A DNA stretch of 64,000 nt from Paracentrotus lividus (taxonomy: Eukaryota > Echinodermata > Echinoidea > Camarodonta > Echinidae), in assembly GCA_940671915.1 (NCBI GenBank), contig CALNVZ010000218.1, positions 359,472-423,471 on the forward strand. The letters run 5' to 3'. Both the position numbers and the translations under genes were made by a program. This document shows, piece by piece, positions 55,601-64,000 of the stretch (positions within the stretch are counted from its first letter, which is position 1; every line of letters starts with the position of its first letter). The notes beneath the pieces were generated by a model. It worked only from the letters and a program-made list of their open reading frames with translations. It had not been told where the DNA came from and made no database searches.

Positions 55601-58600
55601 CATTTCATTGTTTCAGCAATTAACAATCTATCCTTATAGTCAAAGAGAATGTGGCGTCGAAAAAGAAGCTCAGTATCACGGTTGGGCGTGATTTGGTCTG
55701 TAATTCTCCGTTTGTCTAAATTACACTATGGCAACCGCAGCGGCCCTACACAATTTGGACTAATACATACTTGGTGGCCAGGCGCGACGGGGCTGAGGGC
55801 GCAGGCGTGGTGCGAATGTTCATATTCACGTATAGCCAGAATGAGTAGTCTTATTGCTTTTCGGTCTAAGTTCCCAAATAATCGTTGCATCGAGTTCCTG
55901 TCAGTAGGAGGGAATCGAGCCAAATGAGAGCGCAAGGACAAGACCGACGTGGGTGGGGTAGTACATTGGAGACAGAATCGGGACCTGTAAAAAACAAGGT
56001 AAAAGCGGAGGGGGACTCTACATGGAGACCGAAAGGTAAGTGCTGACAAGCGTATGTAGAAAGACAAAAGGAATCAGGATCATGTGCTGGGTGATGAGGG
56101 TGCAAACTGTCCATGTAGTAATATATGTGGTAGGAGCCCGCTTATTGGTTAATCTAAACCATCCATGGGCGGCCGCTGCGAAAGCACACAATAATGTGTG
56201 TCAAACGTAAACCATCAGACTTACAATCTAAAGATGGGGGGTGCGTCCGAAAGTGCAGTACAGTATGGATATCATAAACAATGGGAGAAACCTCACAACT
56301 GGTCAGTGATGAAGTCTAAGAGGATAAATCGGGATGTAGGAAATCGATGAAGTGGGGGTGTGATATGTAATATGTGGTGAGCTAGTATAGGATGGACGAG
56401 ATGGCCATATGGTGGGGTATACGGATACGTGATAACTGAAGGGACGGGAACGTCAATAAAGAGAATTATATATCTTGGAAGAATGTGTGGTGAGATCGAA
56501 AGGGATATGGTAAGTTCACAGTCCCTTGTATATCATTCTTTCTATCTACAGTGGGCTCGTGCACAAATTTACATGTATTCTGGAAGTATGCTCTATAGAT
56601 AGGGTGAGTAGAATTTACCAAGGTTGTTTCGTTTTGTTCTGTTTTTGATATTTATAAATCTATATTTCCACCTATTTCCATCGTTTTAGAAATAATTTAT
56701 TTGTGCTTATGGGTGGGTTTTTTTTGTTTAAGTGCAATTTTCTGACAAACCGTTTTTAAAGACCTAATCAATCTAATTGTTTCTATATTGGTACATAATT
56801 TAACATATGTTATATAGTGATTCATAGTCTCTCGTCGTTCAAAGGGTCTGACGCATATGCTACTCGTGGTGAATAAAAATTAAAAAATAAAATAATAAAT
56901 AAATAAAATAAGTGTGATCTCCGGTTTCTCGTCAGGTGTTGCATATTCTAAGTTCAACGCAGGGAATGACATCTGACTTTTCCTACAAACATTAAATCTC
57001 AAATAGTAATTTTTAAGCCAACCCCTCCTCCCTCCCCTCTCACTTTGCGGGCCTATATTTATGTATTAATTGTATAGGAAAATTCCTGTTTACTTCCCAA
57101 TACAAATTGTATATTATAAGATCATCAGAAAATTATAAAGGTGCACAATTGAAATATCTCAATCAAATTTTTTGCCAAAAACAACATTCTATACTACTAT
57201 TATAAAATATGAAGCTCATAATAAAAATTATGGCTGTAGATAATAAAAATATTCCACTTTGGCAGGAGTGTGCTACGTATAAAAGCTAATACTTCGTCAT
57301 CTGCCTCATCTCTCTCTCTCTCTCTCTCATCTCTCCTCCTCTCATCTATCTCTCTCTCATACTCTCTCCTCTGCTCAACGTTGAATACTTCTGCTTACTG
57401 CCAAATATATGTTGTTTCCAATAAATTAAATAAGACCCATGAATCGTGTTATATATTATGCTTGTCACATGATGGAAAGGCATATCATATCGCCTCTCTC
57501 TAATAATCAATCTTGGTAGTTTATTTATGAATGAATTTCCTATCTTAAAGAGGCACGATTTCTGACACAAATGCGTAATCTTATTGTTATGAATAAAAAA
57601 ACGGGCTTCAATGGACATTGTTTGCGCAGTAGCAAAGATTATTTTCGTTCTGCTAGCTCATCCAAAGGTTTTTGCATAGGCTCGAATAGCCATCGATATA
57701 TCGCATGAAAATTTCAGATCCTTGTACTCATAATAATCTTCCCCCTTCAAATAATCTAAATAATGTCGGTTACGCATCTAATATATCATAAGTAAAGTAT
57801 TTATGCGCATGATGGTTCTATGGTTAGTATTATTATGTAAATATAAAGTATATTAATAGATGATGAGGCAAGGGAAGTTGTTATTATCTTAAATAGAACA
57901 ATAGGGTATATAACGATCGCAATGAAAAGGATAATAGAATAATAATATTAATAATGTATAACCGAAATAGTATATTGCGAGAACAGACTTGGGTTCACTA
58001 AATTACTGCGACAATGTGCTCACTCGCTCGTAGAGGAAAGCCTAAATATATCCCTCGTAGCCTCCCCGTCCATAAGGTACTCCTGATGATCTTCAGTGCT
58101 GGACATCTAATCATGTAAGCTTAACCTGGCATAAAACCCAAGGTATAGAGTAATACATATTCATATCAATATGCTAACCAAACACAAATGTAGGTCAATC
58201 CCCCCTCTATAAGGCCAGGGTATGTGTGCTAAAGAAATTTTGGAATCATAGAAAATATATTAAATATAAAATATATATATAGCATAATGGCTGGTGGACA
58301 TAAAGGTGAAAAAAAAAAATAGACTAATGCCCCTCTCTAATAATATATAATGATATAATAAACGATACCTTACGATCACAACTGTAGTTGTAGCTAGATC
58401 ATATCACTCTCTAGTCAAATTCTATGATGAAGAAATAAGTCTATACCGTAGTCGGCCATGCTAAGAATGTTCTAGCAGCTTATATATTTAGTAATGCACC
58501 GAGTAATTTTCAATAATATCTCTAGTTCCTCTTAAAGAGTCACAGTACAGTGTGATAACGGCTGACTATCCTCGCATTCACAGTTCATCAGCTGGTGGGA

Positions 58601-59136
58601 TGTGAGTGGAAGCGTTCCAATAGTCGTGTAGATTGGTCTCAACGCCCTCCTATATGACTTGTAGCTGACTTCCTCTCTCCCTAATATGACTACATAAAAC
58701 TCCAATGAACTTTCATTATAACGTAACTCGATATATGTGGAAATTTATCTTGTGCGCTATCCTAAAATATTAATCTTTCACTTGTTCAGCTCTCGTCCCC
58801 TCTCCATATGTTCCATACGTGATCGAAAAAAGTGGACGTTGGTGTATAATCTCTCAGTCGTCACGGGTCATGTTAGCAGAGTAGAGATGATTATCCACTG
58901 AGATGGACATGAGAGATATGTAGATTATAAACCAAACAGTAGATGGAAGAGAAGGAACGACGAGAAGGAGAAGGAAGAGAGAGAGAATAAAAGAGAAGAG
59001 TAGAAAGTTTCTCTGTACATTACACGAATGATGAGGGAAAGTATGAGAGAATTAGAGCCCCTCAAAGGCGGATAGATTAAGTTGCATTTTTGCGGACTAG
59101 GAGTGCGGCGAGAATGATTATATCCACTCACAAAAT
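55601..59136. other. No supported feature; CT microsatellite at 57.31 kb
   Basis: CG-moderate to 56.1 kb, then strongly AT-rich. A (CT)n tract with ATC breaks at 57309-57365 is the only definite repeat. No frame above 115 codons, and frames on opposite strands overlap at 55649-56114. Word-level texture (many near-tandem single-base changes, few long identical words) suggests low consensus accuracy. Confidence 0.4.
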
Positions 59137-59418
59137 TTATTTTCTTGCAATCATGTGCTTTCTCTGATAAAATATACCCCTAAGAATATTTTCCTCGTTT
59201 GCCCCGTTGTTAAATTTTGCAACCATCTTTTGCCACACCGGTGGTGCAAAGCAGCAGAGCATTTTGTGAAGAGTTATTTGCACCAACTGGCCTATCGCAG
59301 TAACCGCGGTATCATATGTGGTATGTGGAAGACAATAACCCGCTACAGTGATGTATTCGAGCAGGTGTTGACTCCGTCTTAATAAATTTTCATCGCGGTC
59401 TTGGTTTAGTCTTTGCAC
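59137..59418. other. Open stretch of ~280 bp on both strands, product unknown
   Basis: The minus strand is open for 93 codons (59137-59418) and the plus strand for 75 (59155-59382, with CCPVVKF-, HRWCKAAEHFVK- and SRYSDVF-like text). It is more GC-balanced than its neighbours and reads like a coding fragment, possibly from a transposon or an isolated exon, but no motif identifies strand or family and no clean splice sites were found. Confidence 0.2.
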
Positions 59419-61689
59419 CTGGTGAGAGTAAGTTAATATTTGATACTATAGTTGTCTAAATAACTAAAACAATTGTCTGCTGCATTGATAGTAATGACTC
59501 TCATTATGATATTATATTAATTCATTTAAGCGAAGATTAGTGGTTTAAAAACTAGAATTTTCCATGGCAAATTATGCCTAGAATTCGTTTGAATGTCCCA
59601 CATATTGTTTTTATTTGTTAGGCATGTCCATAAACAGTTGTAGTCTACGTTAGATGTATAATAAATTACATAAATGGGCAAGTAGAAATCTAGCTTACAG
59701 CGCATAATATTATTTTACTGATCTGATGAAGCTCGTGGGCTAGCAAAGCGCTGCTATGCTTTGAGGGTCGATCTGATCCACCAAACAAAGAATGACGTTC
59801 CTGCATTGGATAAAGTAGTCTTGCATATCCACTTATAGGCACTTTAAAGTCATTGATAATGGTGGGTAGATATACTGTATTAATGGAACAATCAATCTTT
59901 AGACTTCTCCCACTACGTTTTTACATGCACGCAAGGGTGAGAGAGAAATGTCACATACGACTGATGATGTTAGGGGGGGCGGTGACAGTTGGGTATTGTC
60001 TTGGAGGATCATTAAATCAATATGAGGTCTCAATGTGGAGTCATTGGTTCACTGATTCCTTTGGACTCACTATTGACGTCATTTCCTGTTTCTAATGTCT
60101 TATAATACAGTGGTGAAGATTGTGAAAGTTCGTAGATCGCTAGATAACTACATACAGAATTAATCAATAATGACTGACCCTTACATGAATAAGCGTAATA
60201 GATGGTGACTCTCATTTTATTTTGGTTTGGTAGGATTCCTATTTCTTCATTTTGATAAGCTCGAAAGCTATTTAGTTTGAAACTCTAGGTGTAGATCATC
60301 TATCAATGGATGATTAAGATATGTCCAATTAAGCGTGGCCGCGGTGATGATGGCAAGTGATTATCTTCTCTATCCGTGAAAACGTTATGTTTTAAGTTGT
60401 CCACTATCATCATATAAGAGAGCAGTGACAGCTAGCTCTTCTGCTGGTAACAGGAAGACCAACCTTGATGTCTGCTGTTTATACAGTGATAGTACTTGGT
60501 AGTGTGTGTGATTAGCATTCCTTGCTGGTGGGTAGGATGCATGCATGTACGGTATAGGGTGGTGGGGATGATGGTAAGCTCAGGTGGGGTAGGGGATGTT
60601 ATTATTGAGGTGGATGTTCCGAATGGCTGTTCTTTGCAAAGAAGTGGTGAGCTTGATTGATGAATGGTTAGTGGTGAGATTGTGTATTAGCTAACACTCA
60701 TACCCCTACAGTAGTTAATAGCCCACATTTCAGGGACACTGAGTGGCCTTGTTTGAGCTCTCCCTCACTGGTAGGTATCAGTCGAGTGATGGTGATGAGT
60801 TTGAAGTGTGGTTGCCCATTGGCTGAACGTGGTGTTGGCGGATTGATGAATGGATGGAATTGTTGAGTAGTGCCGTGAGCAACGCGTAATGTGTGAATTT
60901 TATTACTCTCTCTGATTAATTGATCCTACTTCACGATCTTCACATGAAGAGTAGCAATACTACTCTGATTTGAGAGGGTTGGTATTGGGAATAATTTATT
61001 ATATGACAAGAATAAAGATGATGATGAATTGATGCTATTTCGATGATGGAATGATGATAATGAATGCGTGAGTCAATGTTAAGTGGATTTGTTTACATAG
61101 AGATTGTTACTTTAACAGACTTTTATTTTTGCGTAGAACTTAGGCAAGACGATCTATACAAAATTAGGTCACTTTATCAAATAACTACTAAGTCAGGGCA
61201 ATGTTATTTCATAAAGAGAATCGTTTAGACGGATAATTGAATCGATCACATCTACTAAGAATGGTAGTCAAATTGTCATTTTTCAGTTTATTACTTATTG
61301 ATCTTTGTGCCGGTTCTTTTTCTGATTTATTCTACCGAGTTGAGCATACAAGAACTTATACATCTCAATAGTCTCTTTCTTGAACAGACTCACCTAAAAG
61401 TTTCCATCGCTTCGGTGATCACATCTCGTGCGTTTAAGGACATACATGCTTCACTGAGTTAATTGTAGAAAGGGACAATCCAAAGAACTATGCCAATTCT
61501 TGTCCAAAAATTTCTGTGACAAGAAGTATTTAGGCTTCGTAACTCACGTGCTATACTACTCTATACTATGTAAATAATGTGGACTTAAGATACAAACTTC
61601 CAAATGGCAAACAACCAACCAAATCGGATCAGAGTTTAGTATTTAGTTCGTCTTGTGGTGTGTTTCATGTCGGTGAGTCACTAGGGAAT
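59419..61689. other. AT-rich, GATG/GTGG-rich text, no gene seen
   Basis: Between about 60300 and 61080 the plus strand is enriched in TGATGATGG, GGTGGGGATGATGG and TGAATGG words, like a decayed simple repeat. No frames above 80 codons. Nothing else is supported. Confidence 0.4.
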
Positions 61690-61990
61690 TGTGTGGACAG
61701 GAGAGAAGTGTGATGAAAGAATCACCCAGGCCGGCGCCCCTTGTGGTAAGAACAGTTTGCAGAACTTGAAGTGGGTGACACCTGGGTAAATTAAACGAAT
61801 ATAATTTATTAGATTCTATATATATATTCCAATTTATTATTAGGTTTAGACTAGCAACTTATGTTTATGTACGCTAAAAGGCACTCATAGATACCATGAA
61901 CGAACAATGGGTCAATTGTGGTGGATATTTGTTTATAATCATCAGCAAATGAATGACAGTATTGAGCTTATCGAGTTCTTGAATTTTAGA
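61690..61990. repeat. Diverged direct repeat, copy 1 (partner at 62.83-63.13 kb)
   Basis: GCCCCTTGTGGTAAGAACAG / TTTGCAGAACTTGAAGTGGG and CAATGGGTCAATTGTGGTGG / CATCAGCA.ATGAAT recur in the same order and spacing about 1.1 kb downstream. Non-coding and indel-rich. Confidence 0.5.
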
Positions 61991-62829
61991 GTAACCCAAA
62001 GACTCGGCACTCTGTTTATGGCAACTTCTAAGTGGTTAGGGATAGATGCAGCTATGTCAAGAAAACATAGATAAGAGACAATAAAGAGATATAAAATGCA
62101 TTATAAATGCTAAATTGAAGAAAAAAATTAAGTTTCTGGCCAAATGAAGAAAGAGGCAGACAATTACAGGGAGAGGAGGATAAATTGATTGAGATAACTA
62201 ATGGTATTCAAAGGCTACCACGCCTCACAGATACAAAGAATTGCTGAGATTTTATAGATGTTTTGATTAAATACAGAGAAGGAATAGTAACTGAGAGTAA
62301 AGTTTTAAAATATAGTCACTTTATAAACAGTTACAAGGCAAGCAGAGGTTTTGGTTTTCATAGAAAAAGGAGAAAGAGAATACAAAGAACAAAGTCATTC
62401 TCAGTATTCATGATCGGGCCTTTCTAAATCTACCGATGCGTGGAAATAAAATGATAATATACCATATTCAATGGAGCAGGGTCTGAACAACGAGCCAATT
62501 TCTCCATCATTCGGATGATCACATGTGACTTAAATCAAACAATATCTTCTTTATAGGGATAAAAGTGTGACAAATCAAAATAAATATGATAGTTTGTGCA
62601 AAATATTTGTTGATCTCAGAACAGTATTTAGCTTTTCAGTGAAACATTTGGATTCATTTTGAGATTATAAATATATAGTTGATATAAGAATTATTTGCTG
62701 TGACATGCAATAACATATGCACGAGATCCATATAAAGTTTAAGGATATATGTCAGTTGTTTTAGCCATGTCTGTCATAATACAGATACTATGATGGAAAC
62801 AGATGGATAAGTGAGAAGAAAAATAACAG
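61991..62829. other. AT-rich spacer between the direct repeats
   Basis: No gene; A-rich plus strand with AAAGAGA-type words. Confidence 0.4.
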
Positions 62830-63130
62830 TTCATTTGCAGGCCCTTTGTGAAGAACAGCTTGTCAGAACTGAAGTGGCTACCCTTGAGTGATATAATTAA
62901 AACCGAGAATATAGCTATTCTTATCGTATTATGTGAATTATTAGACAGTTTGAATATTGATTAGTGAAGCTGTTCGTGTTAGGAGAGTTATCGCAGTGTA
63001 TGGATTGTGACGAGGTTATGCCATTTAGTGTAATTAGCGCACCCAGGCCTCCTATAGCACATCGACCAATGAGTCAATCTGCGGTGCGTGGTTTATTACA
63101 TCAGCATGCATCCCAAAGAAAGTTATGTAC
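62830..63130. repeat. Diverged direct repeat, copy 2
   Basis: GCCCTTTGTGAAGAACAGCT / TGTCAGAACTGAAGTGGC at 62840-62878 and CAATGAGTCAATCTGCGGTG / ACATCAGCATGCAT at 63067-63112 match copy 1. The two copies could be a ~1.1 kb tandem unit boundary or two insertions of one element. Confidence 0.5.
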
Positions 63131-64000
63131 ATAGTTATTTTTAGTAGTATGACAAAAAGAAGTTTTAATGAGTTTCATAACCTCTTCACACATACTTAAT
63201 TTTTTAACATGCAAAATTATATGTGATGTGATCAGAATTCGGAAATTCTTTAAACTGCCAATCAGAAGTGAGCGGACCATCAATGAAGTTTATCGGAGTA
63301 ATGTCGTTTTGTTCTTCCATGTCCTCTATCACTGGTGATTTTGCGGACCTCGCATGAGCTACAAAGTATGAGAACAAATGGAAGGAGAAGGAAGAAGAAG
63401 AATGAGAAGGAGGAAAGGAGGAGACAAAGAAGAAGTTGTTGTACAGTAGACGATGTGAGTTGACCTATAGAGCCTTTCCATATCCACTCCTGGATACTTT
63501 ATTGCTCAATTGAGAAAGAGAATTGGCTGTAGTATAATAAAGATAAAGCTTAAATTCATTACCTGAATTTAGCTAGAGGTTGACTGCCGTCATGTTATGT
63601 ATTATCTGAATAAGGTTAATAAGAGTAGCTGAACTAAAGATTAAGGCCTTTGTCATGGAAGATCTGGAATAGGAAGTATAGTAGTTAGACTGTATACTAA
63701 GTGAATATCAGCTTCATGTGAGAATCTCGAAAAATGGGAATTAAGTAGCCTTAGACTGCATGTAGCTATTATTAAGTGCGAGAAAGCTGATGTGGCTATG
63801 ATAATAGGGGTTATCCATGTTGGCGCAATTTAGAGGTTTATTATAGATTTATTAGTGTACCAAAACGCAGATAGGAACATGATGAACATAACGAGTTATT
63901 CTGGGACAGTGAGTTTGTGTTTAGATTAAAACTCAAGATCCAGGTCAAAGAATATAGGAAAAGTGTGACTCTGATATTATGAGTTCTTGAATTTAATTGA
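63131..64000. other. AT-rich DNA to window end, no gene seen
   Basis: A GAAGGA/GAAGAAG-rich purine tract lies at 63379-63435. No frame above 60 codons. Confidence 0.4.

Overview
The window is AT-rich, gene-poor eukaryotic nuclear DNA. It holds a decayed non-LTR retrotransposon, many foldback or MITE-like elements, CT/GA/TTC/CA microsatellites, and only one place (about 44.4-45.3 kb, minus strand) that looks like spliced host exons. The repeat style (TTAA-flanked termini beginning AGGGGAAGTTCACCC, AGGGTTCCCA-ended elements, long foldbacks) points to a marine invertebrate deuterostome, most likely an echinoderm such as a sea urchin. That assignment is inference from repeat style, not from a marker gene. 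No bacterial, plasmid, phage or CRISPR features are present. || Layout. 1-2.66 kb: intergenic DNA with pieces of a foldback repeat that reappear at 7.6-7.8 kb. 2.67-7.38 kb: a dead LINE (ORF1 fragment, APE-type endonuclease, frameshifted reverse transcriptase, C-terminal zinc-knuckle domain, CATTGT-type tail) with a 0.4 kb foldback lying between ORF1 and the endonuclease. 8.38-10.32 kb: a 1.9 kb imperfect palindrome. 11.1-11.4 kb: a small AGGGTTCCCA-ended transposon. 12.2-13.25 kb: a tandem duplication and a G-rich minisatellite. 14.6-22.5 kb: two large imperfect tandem units (Y...X, Y...X), the second carrying about ten copies of a ~200 bp GGTTGGTTGGG satellite. 27.6-28.1 kb: a TTAA-flanked MITE. 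29.1-36.9 kb: two pairs of near-identical blocks (1.3 kb tandem, 2.0 kb around a 25-N gap), each member differing mainly by single-base indels. These look more like gap-filling artefacts than biology. 37.76-38.82 kb: an intact-looking transposon with ~110 bp inverted termini, a perfect 9 bp target duplication and promoter-like interior sequence. 42-44.4 kb: pogo/Tigger-like MITE ends and a tRNA-like SINE remnant. 48.0-48.4 kb: an inverted array of a TTAGACCAA motif. 53.2 kb: a strong 61-nt hairpin. 54.4-55.6 kb: an abrupt GC-rich island. 56-64 kb: AT-rich sequence with no coherent coding and probably low base accuracy. || How the parts relate. Apart from the LINE remnant and the exon pair there are no genes to join into a pathway. 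The window is best read as transposon-on-transposon history overlaid with assembly artefact. Because 1-base indels are common between its own duplicate blocks, single frameshifts in coding sequence here cannot be taken as proof of pseudogenes.
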